Assembly (NCBI GenBank): GCA_003952965.2
Contig: RXIC02000102.1
Coordinates: forward strand, 62,001-126,000
Source: Morella rubra
Taxonomy: Eukaryota > Streptophyta > Magnoliopsida > Fagales > Myricaceae
DNA length: 64,000 nt
Direction: 5' to 3'
The position numbers and the translations under genes are program-made. Within the stretch, counting starts at the first letter, position 1. Each line of letters starts with the position of its first letter. Below, piece by piece: positions 12,442-24,183 of this stretch. The notes beneath the pieces are model-generated. The model was not told the DNA's origin and did no database searches. It was given only the letters and a program-made list of their open reading frames with translations.

Positions 12442-13901
12442 TTAAGAGACTGCCTTGTAGAATCCTTTACAGGTAGCAGCTCATTCAAATAGTTGAGGGG
12501 GTATTCAGAGGTCTCCGAGCCAATTTTCTCGAGCTCGTATTCTGACCGATACAATTTGTTTGTATGTAATTCCAATTGCTTTGACGTCTTGTTCTTGGTT
12601 TTTTATTCCAATGGTCATATAGCTTTCACAGCATCACAGTTCGTCCTTTTCTACTTGACAGTTCAGATTATGTCACACGTTTAATTTTTTATAGAGGGTA
12701 GTGGTGAGATCTTGATTTAGAGTGCAAAGTGTAACTGGTTTAAGGTGTAATGTGTCTGGTTGCAAATTGCAAAACGAGCACCGTTAAAAGATGCAAAAAT
12801 AATTTTTAAAACTATTTTTGTATTGTGTTTTGTCTCCAAATTTTGACCCGCCCGGTGCCCATTAGCGTGCATGTAGGTTATATTTTTGGGTTTTAGGCTC
12901 GTGTTTAAGAGGATTTTATTTATCTTGGGCTTTCTACCCAATTGGACTTTATGTATCTTGGACTTTCTGCTTGAGCCTATTTTTCAAGCCAATTGTATGT
13001 CCTCCCGGCGTAGATTTCTTTCTATTTTGTCTTAAATCGAGCAAAGCTCACACATATTCGCGGAAAAGAAGTAAATACAAGTCAAGCATGCGGTGAGAAC
13101 ATCTGCCTTGCATACAGCCATACAGGCTTTTGCCAGTAATTACAGACTCCTTTAGACTTCACTACACGTCAGTGAAGAAAATTACTTGGCCCTTTTGCTA
13201 GATTTCAACGAAATCACACAGCTCAGGCATATCTTGAAGGTGGATGAAGAATATACATGTACAGTCATTGGCATGAAGTAAAGACAGCCGGGGCTTTAAG
13301 ATTGTCTAATATGTCATAAGAACATCTTTGACACCACATATCATTGGCATGAAGTGATGTTCAGCTGATTCCAACAAACTTGAGTTGTTAATTCTAATGT
13401 TGCACTTAGACTCACAAAATAAGATATACATTATTTCCAATTTCCTGCCATCTAATTTGGAGAGAGACACATACACCATTGTGGGACCTATATGCTGTGT
13501 TTATCTCTCTTCGCATTGGACAAACAGTAAATTGAAAAGGATCATGATCCCACAAAATATCTAGTAGGTGCTAAAGCATTTCCTACTAGTTTACAGCACC
13601 GATCAAAACTGGCTACTTCACTCTTACCTATTGGTTATTCCCTAGAACATTCTCTAGATCCAGCTAAATAGAAGTGATAGGGGAAAAGAAACAACAAAGA
13701 TGCAACTCAAACAGAAAGGAGAACTTATTTCAAGTTAAAAACTAACAAGGGATGCACTGTCTTAGGCTTATGATGAACTACTAGACATCTTTGACACATA
13801 GCGGCCTATAATATACAAGGACTTGGTGTAATTCTATATAGTAGTATGTTACTTCCTCCGGCGCTGGGGCAGCATGGTTGACAGAGTCGTACTCCCTTTA
13901 T
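12442..13901. other. Convergent intergenic region, unknown gene / CNOT9 (left arm)
   Basis: About 1.46 kb between convergent stop codons, presumably 3' UTRs plus spacer. A short phrase TCATTGGCATGAAGT occurs twice (near 13265 and 13342). A SNP between arms lies at 13577 (C) against 31389 (A, opposite strand). I see no gene here. Confidence 0.5.
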
Positions 13902-16900
13902 TTAGCCTCTGATCAACTGCGCAAGTAACTCTTGAGCTGGTTGTGTTGTAGATTGGTGCCCAGTGGCGACATTGTTAAACAGTTGTTGCAGCCACCCCAT
14001 GGCTGTTGGGTCATCCTGAAAGGGAAAAAGTCAAAATGAGGAGACATTATAAAGCTGTTTGCTTATGGGATACAAAAGGAAAAGAAATTCTCATTAGCAG
14101 AATCCAACAGCTTGGTTTGCAGCAGCACGTATTAAAAGGCCCCTCATGGGAATTCTGCATTCTTGCAGACAAAAGTGCATGCATTCATGCATGCATGATT
14201 CAACTGTGATGCACCATGATTAAGTTTGATTATTTAGATTCATGCATAAGTGACTAGAGCTCACCATGTGAAAATATAATTTTCACAATAAGAAATTCTG
14301 AGTTTAATTTCCATCTGCTATCAAATCCAAAATCCTTATCATAAATGTGTTTGTTTGTTTGTTTGTTGTTGTTGTTGTTGTTTTTTTTTTTTTGTATTTG
14401 AAGGAGAGGCATGCGCCATTTGAAAGTATACTTTGCATTAGCTGGTCTTATGTATCTGGATTGGAAACCAGGTAGGAAGCATGAGCATTGTCCTGATACT
14501 TCTCTAAACTGACATCTGTGGGTCACTCAATTGCAGATCCAGTATATGTTTTGCCTTTACAAAAGAGAGCAACCTTGGCTGTCATGCTTGAACTTTCATG
14601 TGCACGTGTCTAAGCTTCCCCTATATCAAATTCCTCAAGTTCTTACCCCAAGAATGTTAATGAGGTTGTGAAGAACTTACACGAAGGAGGTTGATGATGT
14701 TAAGATCTCTTAACCTCGTGGGAAGGCAAAATCGTAAACCATCACATGCCCTACAATAAACATTGTAACCCATATTGATAGACACTCAACGTAAGTGTAA
14801 ATAAACAACATTTAATAAACTCGTAGACCCGGCACCAAAGTTCAGTTAACCTTGGACTTTCCGAGAGCCTCAGATAACACCAGATAATATATTTTAGCAG
14901 CCGCCCTGAGGGATTCTCAGCAGGATTTTCTAGCATGCTTCCCAAAGCATGGCCTATTGCATAGAACCGTTGCGCAAAAGTACAACAATACTTCAGCCCC
15001 TCATCTTCGGTAAGAAGTTTATGAACAATATAAGTCGCGACCTGTATCATCCAATATATTAGTGAGTTCACAACTAATTTCTCCGAAGAATGTCGGCATA
15101 TAGAGGAAAGCCATATGGTTAAAAACCTGGTTGGACAAAAATTGAAAGGGAGAGAAATGCGCTTAAATACTTTTCCATATCCAGACAGAGTGTTCCTTTT
15201 TTTTTTTCTCTTGTTTTAATGACATTCAGCCAAATTACAATGACTAGGTACCGGAGTTCTCTTGAAAGTGTTCTTTTGATTCTATAGTGAGATAAGATAG
15301 CTGTCATAAATGGAGAGCTGATAGAAATCTTAGAGGCTGCCCCTAAAATAACAACTAAATCGCACTCGGAAAATTAAAATCACCTACTAGCCCTACCAGA
15401 ATATATCGAAACAGCTATAAAAGAAAATCATACATAATTCTTTAAGACAACCAATGCAGGAAATCCAAAGCTCCAAGTGAGATTCGTGGCCACTTACTGT
15501 TTTTGACAATTCATTGCCCACATGCATGCAGTGAAGGCAACAAGGAAATACTTGATTTTTGAGAAGAAAATGGATGACTTCTGCATCACCAGCCTTCAGG
15601 TAGAATAGACAAAGAGAATATTAATTTCGTTAGTGTAAACAATTAAGCCTGTAGAGTAGAGATTTCTGATGATGCACTTTTTCTCTAGTATACATTTGCG
15701 CTCTCCATGCCCAGACTACACAATATACTTGTTTAAGATAAAGGCTCTCAGCAATTGAAATATGCTTGCAACACATATTAAGTAACATGGGGAGAAAATT
15801 TACTTAGAACTACTGGAGAAGGAAAAATTACCTTCACTAAGGCACCAATGACACCTAAGCTGATAAGCCTTAAATGTTCATAAGGCCTTTCCTTGTTCAC
15901 AGTGTTAAGAAGAGGGTAGAGATAAAGTGGCAAGTTAGCTGCAAGGAAGAAATTCATTTACAAAAGTCACTATATCCCTAAGAGGGAACTGCATGGAACG
16001 AAGTTGAATTAGAATGCCCACAACATGCATAAGAAGCAACCGACTACTGAAAACACTGAATTCTATGTAACTAGTGTATTGTCGTCTGAAAGCACATCAT
16101 ATACTACACACTGAAAAACCTCATCTATTATCGACTACAATAAGAGAATTCCATTAAAGAGGCCATTCTCAACTCCGAAACAGGTTGTTTGGAAGTAACA
16201 GTACATCCTAAAGCATCATAAATGCAATTACTACCCATAGATATCATCAAAACACTCAGCAAGGTACACCATAATGCCTAATCACCTTCAAAGCATCTTT
16301 AAATTCAGTAATTGTATGTTAAGTTCAAGAAATTCATACACCATAGTAATGTGGCAAGAGACATGAAAAATGTTTTCTTATACAAATTGTGTGATAATGG
16401 AGACAAATTGCATGCATATGTGGTCTTAATACTATACATTCACAGTTACAAGGATGTAAACACAGTCCATTTCTTTTGTAAAAATCCGGCAACATACTCA
16501 CTCATTCAACTGTCCCTAAGAGACAAGGTTGAGAAGATCAGATATACTATTAAAACAGAGAATACCATGAAAATAGAAATCAGGGATTCCTATGTGTGAA
16601 TACCTTTAGATTTTTTCTTTTATAGAAACTATATGTAAATTGGACTTCTGCCCATCCAAGCAATAGGTCCTTATTTATTTCAAGGATTGGGTATAACTTA
16701 CCATTGATAAACTGCATCCTTGTCTCTGGATGAGAAGCTACACACTGTAAAACAAAACAATGAATCGATTACCTCCTAAGCTAATGGAAACTTTCTAACT
16801 ATGCATGTACATTTATGAATAGAGAGAAATCAAAACGAAAAAGATGCTGGTTATTGTTCAATTGCGCGGATCCTCACACCATCTCTAGGCCTTATACCAA

Positions 16901-19900
16901 AATAGGTACCAAATGTCACTAGAATGATTGAAAATGCATAGATTCAAACACCCAACTGATTCTCAATTATAATGCAAATGCAGCAGTTCTAAATACGTTA
17001 AATGGATGCTGATTCTCAATTATTTTGGAAAACAAACACATGCAGCCCATGTCCTCGTCAAATATAAAAAGGTAGTGCATCAGCCAACTGAAAAGGGCAA
17101 AAACAGAAGAAAGGAACTTGAAAGCAGAAGAAGTGGAGGTATAAGCCAATGTAACCTGAAGTAAAGCAAGAGCATTGCAAACACGAGTTGATACTCTTTG
17201 TGTAAGGTTAGGGGTTGATAGTAACCGGTATACTGCAACTATTTCCTGAAATGATGACCGAATCAACTGTCAACATCAATTTTGAAGTCGAAAATTAGTT
17301 ATATTGGATTTCAAATAAATAGGAAACAAAAGAAGCCTTTTAAATTAGTGTAAATAACAATGTAATGTCAGTTTGAGTAGTAGGAGTCAGAGGAATAAAC
17401 AACTTTATCTAAGATGGAAGGAAAAAAAAATGATTAGCAAATGATGTTTTTGACTTGGAAAAAATTATCCAGTATAGTCAAGTTACATGCCATACCTGTA
17501 AGAGTGTGAATACGGTACCAACAGAATTCCACAACAAAGGACCTAAATCTTCACGAATTCCTCTACTCTGGAAGAACAAAAAAAACTTTAAAAATTTTGT
17601 TGTCTAAATTCATCTGAGACAAACATAGAAGTGTAATCAATCCTTGAACATAATATTAAAACGAATTAAAGAAGCCAACAAGGAAATCAAAGAGAAGAGC
17701 CAGTGTGCCAAAATCCAAATCTTCTTATTGCAGGCACTAATTTGTCAGAAATTTGATTTGCTTTTTACACTCTTTTGTCAGTTCAAGTTTCTCAATTATG
17801 TTGTACTTATACTTTGTTCATCTTTTTATTTTTCCTCTATCTTTTCACTTGGAATTCTAAGTTTCGAGTTTTATGTTTGCTACATGCTTAGCACTTTGGC
17901 TGTTTCCCTTTACCCATCCAAGAGGAAACAACGTACTAAATTTCCTCCTATCCCAGGAGCAAGAGAACTAACAAGTTTGTGGTGGTTTATGAAACAGGTT
18001 TAATGAGTGCATTACTTTATCCATGTTTCTTGAGAGGAGTCTTCTACACTGCCTAAAATTGAACATCTCTTTTTCTATATGTTAGTCTTTGCTTGCAGGT
18101 TTTGATATATCATAACCCAACTAGGAGCTAGGTCCTTGCTGTCTTTAAGTTAAGAGCCAAGTTCTGCATAGACTGAGTTTAACATCTGCTTAGACAAATT
18201 TTTTTCCTCTCATTTTGAGTCAATGGCTTAAGACAACCTTTTGCTCGATTATTGCCATCACTCTAATTTCTTCATCTGTGTTCTGTAACACTCTATATAT
18301 ACAACAACCTGTAATGGGTATTAGAACTCTTGCAAAGCTGATACTATTATGGAAACAGAACCACATACAACCTCGAATTAGATTCAAAACCAGCTGAATC
18401 CATAAAGGGATTACATTTATTTTGGCAAAAACCACACTCATATCAGATACTCCTTCAAATAAAGTAAAACTATCTTCTTATACATGCACAACAAAACAGA
18501 AAAACTAATAAATTTGGGATGGGGAAGGAAAATCAACGTCTCATTTATTTACGTTAGGGACATTTGTCAAAAATTTGAAGGGTTTTAAGAGTCTATATTT
18601 AGTCCAACATTTCTCAAGTTATGTTATACTTTGTTCATTCCCCCCCCCCCCCCCTTCAAATAAAGTAAAACTATCTTCTTATACATGCACAACAAAACAG
18701 AAAAACTAATAAATTTGGGATGGGGAAGGAAAATCAACGTCTCATTTATTTACGTTAGGGACATTTGTCAAAAATTTGAAGGGTTTTAAGAGTCTATATT
18801 TAGTCCAGCATTTCTCAAGTTATGTTATACTTTGTTCATTCCCCCCCCCTCTCTCTATTATTTCACTTGGAATTCTGAGTTTCAAGTTCTAACTACATTA
18901 GCTCTAACTCTTAGCATTTTGGTGATTTCTATTTGATCTCCAAGAGGCAATATCATGCCAAATTTCCTTTATCCAAGCATGAACAGAATTACCAATTTAT
19001 TGTCAGTTTGTGACGCAGGGTTAATGAGGGCATCATTAATGGTGCCCAAATGTCTTCATATAATCATGCTATGCAGCATACGTCCAAAACCAATGTGTTA
19101 TTGTTTGGTCTAGCAAGATCACTTATAGGGAAGACTATGTTGGCTTTAAATTCAATAGAAAAGTTTTAAATAAACATTGAGTAAACATCTTGCTTAGGCA
19201 AACCATTTTTCTTTGATTTAGATTCAATGGCTTAGGACAAGCTTTAAGTAGCCAATTGCCTTTGGTAAAACTTCTTCATCTGTCTTCCGTAACGCTTGCT
19301 ATATATATAACAACCCGTGACGTAGCTATTAGAACACTTGCCAAAGCCGATACGACGATTATGGAAACCAATTAACACCTAGAACCTGGAATTATATGCA
19401 AAACCAGCTCAACCATTTAAGAGAGCACACTATAGGCAAAAACCATAACCATATAATATCAGATTCCTTTTAAAGGAGGATAAAACTATATTCTTCTACA
19501 AGAAAACCAAAACAGAGAAATTAATAGAGTTGGGACCGGAAGAAAACCGATATCCTTTACTAGATGTGAAAAACCAGATGTGATAAACAAACAGAGCACA
19601 TTGAAGTAATGGATTCTCTCCGATACTAAGATTATGGAAAACCAATTAGCACCTAGAACCTGGAATTATATGCAAAACGACCTTTACCATTTAAGGGAGC
19701 ACACTTAATATAGGCAAAAACCATAACCATATAATATCAGATTCCTTTTAAAGGAGTATAAAACTTTATTCTTCTACAAGACAACCAAAACAGAGAAATT
19801 AATAGAGTTGGGACCGGAAGAAAACCGGTATCCTTTACTAGATTATGTGTTGCAACCTCAGAGTAGCTTTCACTATTAGTCAAAAACCAGATGTGATAAA

Positions 19901-20776
19901 CAAACGGAGCACATTGAAGTAATGGACTCTCTAACCAGTTGTATATCTGCCTATATATATTAACAAGACCGAAAAAATGACATGGAACGGTTTTTAAATA
20001 CTAAAAAAGCAAACTACACTATAAAGTCGTAGTTAAGGAAACCGTAAGTCAAGATGTTTCGCTTGGTTGGATACGGAATAACCATGCGAAAAAGAGATAA
20101 AATCTTAAAAACTTAAAGAAGTACCGGATGTTGCAAGATTTAAACTTTTTGCTTTTTTTTTTTTCTGTTAGGCAAGCAAAACATTTTTGTTCTATGTTCT
20201 TTTCTCTCGCCGTTATTTTCTTGACAACCAATTAACCAATGGGAAAAGTCCTTTATTACGATTATTGCACCCTCAAAAGGCGCGCACTGCCTCATAATTT
20301 TAGTAAAAGCTCTCAATCCGATTCACTTTCATATGTGCTTGCTTTGATGCATGCGAAATGCAAAATGACCACCAAACATATGTAAAATAATATCCGCATT
20401 ATTATTTATCTCGCTGTCCGTCTGTTCGGATATAACGGGGAATCATGGGAAAGTAAGACACAAGGAAACGGCAGCGGATGGGTTTCCCTTCTTTCATTTT
20501 CGTGGCAACCAAACATTTGAAAGCAAACATGGACCGCAATAGAAACCAACACAAAAATAAAAAAAAAGAAAAAAACTAACAAACCTTGTCTAGGTGGTAA
20601 AGAGCGCTCTCTCGGGTATGATCATCTTGAAGGGCAAGAATCAGATTCTGCACGTAGATTCTTGACGGGTCACCGTCACCACCACCGAAAATGTTGCCTC
20701 CGGAGTTGCCAGGACCCGCTGCACGTGACGACGACGATGGCTGTGATCCAAACATCCATTCTGGAAGGTTTGCCAT
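13902..20776 (-). CDS. CNOT9: CCR4-NOT complex subunit 9, CNOT9/CAF40/RCD1-like (left arm)
   Basis: Armadillo-type subunit of the CCR4-NOT deadenylase, which removes mRNA poly(A) tails in the cytoplasm. Nine exons: 20776-20585, 17567-17496, 17245-17156, 16744-16702, 15938-15832, 15593-15498, 15041-14851, 14750-14681 and 14015-13902. Together they make 324 residues, a normal length. Family motifs in order are [25 protein letters not shown] (exon 2), [86 protein letters not shown] and the end [13 protein letters not shown]. The N-terminal ~40 residues are Ser/Gly-rich and less conserved. Intron 1 is about 3 kb and full of nested repeats. Confidence 0.93.
14348..14393. repeat. Compound microsatellite (GTTT)n(GTT)n T-tract
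   Basis: Lies in CNOT9 intron 8. The mirror copy (about 30,572-30,614) has a different repeat count and an ACAC end, a normal site for arm or allele divergence. Confidence 0.8.
18452..18849. repeat. ~200-bp tandem duplication in CNOT9 intron 1 (left arm)
   Basis: Two nearly identical units, 18452-18652 and 18653-18849, each start CCTTCAAATAAAG and end in a poly-C run (15 and 9 C). They lie within older, more diverged copies: 17747-18560 resembles 18763-19560 over TTTGTCA(G/A)AAATTTGA, CACTTGGAATTCT and later phrases. The mirror in the right arm has its second G run lengthened to 20. Confidence 0.85.
19352..19932. repeat. ~280-bp degenerate tandem duplication in CNOT9 intron 1 (left arm)
   Basis: 19352-19627 and 19629-19932 share long phrases such as CACCTAGAACCTGGAATTAT and GTTGGGACCGGAAGAAAACC, with small indels. 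Mirrored near 25,030-25,610. Confidence 0.85.
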
Positions 20777-22412
20777 TGATATACCTGTTGAACCTTTAAA
20801 TAGATTTTAAGCCACAGTTTCTAGGTGCGCGTGTCTTTTTCAGTGCTTCGGTTATAAGCAGGGGAGAAGAAACGTTTTGGAGTTTGGCTAGTACGGAACA
20901 CAGGCTTCGGAAGTGTGTGCTTGGGAGTGAGGTTTTCTACTTGGCCTCATGAGAGTGAGAGATGTTTCTTTGAAGCTTCTAATTTATAGGGTGAAAAAAG
21001 CTACTTTTTTTCATCTTATTTTAATTCATGTTTTTTCTTCCTGTTAGTATTTTACCATCATTTGAAGAAATTAGTATTCCCCGGCAGTGCATTTAATTGT
21101 GTTTATTACGTTTTTTTCTTGGCCTCGTTGTGCTTACTTACTATTGAAGGATAAATATAGTACTCAATGGTCATCATAAGAGAGTATTTTATAGGCTGAT
21201 TTTCTTTTGGTAACTGATATCTGGGTCTACTCACGCACATATTGATTAATCTCGAAATTTGTGCAATTTCCGCCACCTATACAAATCGGGCAATTCTTTT
21301 TCTTTTCAAAATCTATGTTTTCTTAAAATTTTCTCTTTTATTTAAAAGCGTAAGTAGAATCTAATTCAATACAACCCTCTAAAGATTTGTAATTTGCTTG
21401 ACACTTTCATTCATTAGCATTAATTGAGATTCTTTTACACCACTCTCCATGATCTAGGAAAATTCAATGTCATGATCTTCTATTTGTTCAAGTTATTTTT
21501 ACGCTAAGCCAAAGATCCTTACCTTTATTCTGCAAATTGTTAATCAATGGCATGATGTCATGAATGTATATGAAAATTCTTAAGAGTCTAAGTAGATGTG
21601 TTAAATACAAATGGGATAGTATTAAAGCATTAATGCCAAGGTTAATTATGCTCATGTAGATAAAGAAGTTGGAGGGCTCGAAAATTATAACCAAGCCAGC
21701 AGAAGCAGACAAAGGATTCTCAAATCGAGTAAATCTACGGTTTGAGACCGTGACAGGGAGAGATGAAAAATGTTCAAAACTCGACTACACGTGTAATGCA
21801 TGCATGCAACAGTAATTTTGGTCTCTTTCAGAGAAAATACAGAAGACAAAAACTAATTAAGGACGTAAGATTGCCAGGTTTGGGTCCGATTATGGCGACA
21901 TGCAGCCTATAATTAAGCTCGCGCGCGAGGGAAAACAAGAAAAAATGGACATGCAGCGTATGAGAAACCCTTTCAGTTTCAGTGAAATATCCACAAATTC
22001 ACTTCGACTCGACCATCAGAGAGATCCATCTCCGACAACCATAGTACTATTTCCATTGTATCCGTCCGACATCCAAGCACTAGTCAGATAATTTGCCAAG
22101 TGGGCAGCTAATTCCCAACATCTTCAAGATCTGAGTGTACCTATTAATTAATATGCACTGTAAGTGTAAGTTTTACTAAATAGTAAGCGAAAAAAAATAT
22201 AAATTCGATACCGTGGTTGTGTCTTCTGGTGATGATGTACGTGCCTACACCAATCTCCACATGTAGATCGCGCACGCAGGAAACGACTTTAGTCATAAAA
22301 AGGCAAATTAAAGTTTGACTTGGATTGTTAACGAATGAGTTAGTTTGATCGGTTCTAAGTTGGGGCATAAAAAAAAAAAAAATCTCCGGTAAAAATACGA
22401 AGAAGACATCAT
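20777..22412. promoter_or_regulatory. CNOT9 upstream region (left arm)
   Basis: About 1.6 kb from the CNOT9 start to the inner end of the arm. It should include the promoter and 5' UTR. A GCATGCATGC (RY-like) element lies near 21798-21807 and a CACGTG core near 21788. No other gene is supported. The region has one mirrored partner at 22551-24183. Confidence 0.5.
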
Positions 22413-22550
22413 AGAAGACTAATGAAAAGATACTTTTGATCATTTGACAAAGCCTACCATCAGTTTGAAAGTCCAAGGATCATTTTCATATAGGATCAAA
22501 ATTCAAGTACCAAAACGTATTTAACCCTAATTTTAAAGCCTCTCTCTTTC
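22413..22550. other. Unique spacer at the palindrome centre
   Basis: These 138 bp have no mirrored partner in the window. They are AT-rich, look like ordinary plant intergenic DNA and show no open frame and no adapter-like or hairpin-like sequence. Near the centre the arms also carry small extra bases on the left (one G, one C and one A of a poly-A run) relative to the right. Confidence 0.9.
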
Positions 22551-24183
22551 ATGATGTCTTCTTCTATTTTTACGGAGATTTTTTTTTTTTTATGCCCCAA
22601 CTTAGAACCGATCAAACTAACTCATTCGTTAACAATCCAAGTCAAACTTTAATTTGCCTTTTTATGACTAAAGTCGTTTCCTGCGTGCGCGATCTACATG
22701 TGGAGATTGGTGTAGGCACGTACATCATCACCAGAAGACACAACCACGGTATCGAATTTATATTTTTTTTCGCTTACTATTTAGTAAAACTTACACTTAC
22801 AGTGCATATTAATTAATAGGTACACTCAGATCTTGAAGATGTTGGGAATTAGCTGCCCACTTGGCAAATTATCTGACTAGTGCTTGGATGTCGGACGGAT
22901 ACAATGGAAATAGTACTATGGTTGTCGGAGATGGATCTCTCTGATGGTCGAGTCGAAGTGAATTTGTGGATATTTCACTGAAACTGAAAGGGTTTCTCAT
23001 ACGCTGCATGTCCATTTTTTCTTGTTTTCCCTCGCGCGCGAGCTTAATTATAGGCTGCATGTCGCCATAATCGGACCCAAACCTGGCAATCTTACGTCCT
23101 TAATTAGTTTTTGTCTTCTGTATTTTCTCTGAAAGAGACCAAAATTACTGTTGCATGCATGCATTACACGTGTAGTCGAGTTTTGAACATTTTTCATCTC
23201 TCCCTGTCACGGTCTCAAACCGTAGATTTACTCGATTTGAGAATCCTTTGTCTGCTTCTGCTGGCTTGGTTATAATTTTCGAGCCCTCCAACTTCTTTAT
23301 CTACATGAGCATAATTAACCTTGGCATTAATGCTTTAATACTATCCCATTTGTATTTAACACATCTACTTAGACTCTTAAGAATTTTCATATACATTCAT
23401 GACATCATGCCATTGATTAACAATTTGCAGAATAAAGGTAAGGATCTTTGGCTTAGCGTAAAAATAACTTGAACAAATAGAAGATCATGACATTGAATTT
23501 TCCTAGATCATGGAGAGTGGTGTAAAAGAATCTCAATTAATGCTAATGAATGAAAGTGTCAAGCAAATTACAAATCTTTAGAGGGTTGTATTGAATTAGA
23601 TTCTACTTACGCTTTTAAATAAAAGAGAAAATTTTAAGAAAACATAGATTTTGAAAAGAAAAAGAATTGCCCGATTTGTATAGGTGGCGGAAATTGCACA
23701 AATTTCGAGATTAATCAATATGTGCGTGAGTAGACCCAGATATCAGTTACCAAAAGAAAATCAGCCTATAAAATACTCTCTTATGATGACCATTGAGTAC
23801 TATATTTATCCTTCAATAGTAAGTAAGCACAACGAGGCCAAGAAAAAAACGTAATAAACACAATTAAATGCACTGCCGGGGAATACTAATTTCTTCAAAT
23901 GATGGTAAAATACTAACAGGAAGAAAAAACATGAATTAAAATAAGATGAAAAAAAGTAGCTTTTTTCACCCTATAAATTAGAAGCTTCAAAGAAACATCT
24001 CTCACTCTCATGAGGCCAAGTAGAAAACCTCACTCCCAAGCACACACTTCCGAAGCCTGTGTTCCGTACTAGCCAAACTCCAAAACGTTTCTTCTCCCCT
24101 GCTTATAACCGAAGCACTGAAAAAGACACGCGCACCTAGAAACTGTGGCTTAAAATCTATTTAAAGGTTCAACAGGTATATCA
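22551..24183. promoter_or_regulatory. CNOT9 upstream region (right arm)
   Basis: Mirror of the left CNOT9 upstream region, ending at the start codon at 24184. No other gene is supported. Confidence 0.5.

Larger units (their letters stand above)
1..22412 (+). repeat. Left arm of giant inverted repeat (>22.4 kb)
   Basis: The whole segment is matched by the reverse complement of 22551-45062. Paired positions sum to 44,960-44,969 for most of the arm and to 45,063 outside a 101-bp indel. The arm carries HPL (partial), DUF1068, an unknown zinc-ribbon-like gene and CNOT9. The match is still intact at base 1, so the true outer end lies left of the window. The inner end is at about 22412, where the reading changes from a shared ACATCAT to spacer sequence. 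Differences from the other arm are sparse and, as far as I checked, non-coding. Confidence 0.97.

Noticed and set aside
22144..22476. 110-residue minus-strand open frame crossing the palindrome centre
   Set aside because: Its mirror frame stops differently, it includes a poly-Phe/Lys run from an A/T tract, and it resembles no family. It is a chance frame.
22413..22550. Sequencing adapter as spacer
   Set aside because: The spacer is too long and looks like plant intergenic DNA. I saw no adapter-like hairpin in it, though I had no adapter list to search.
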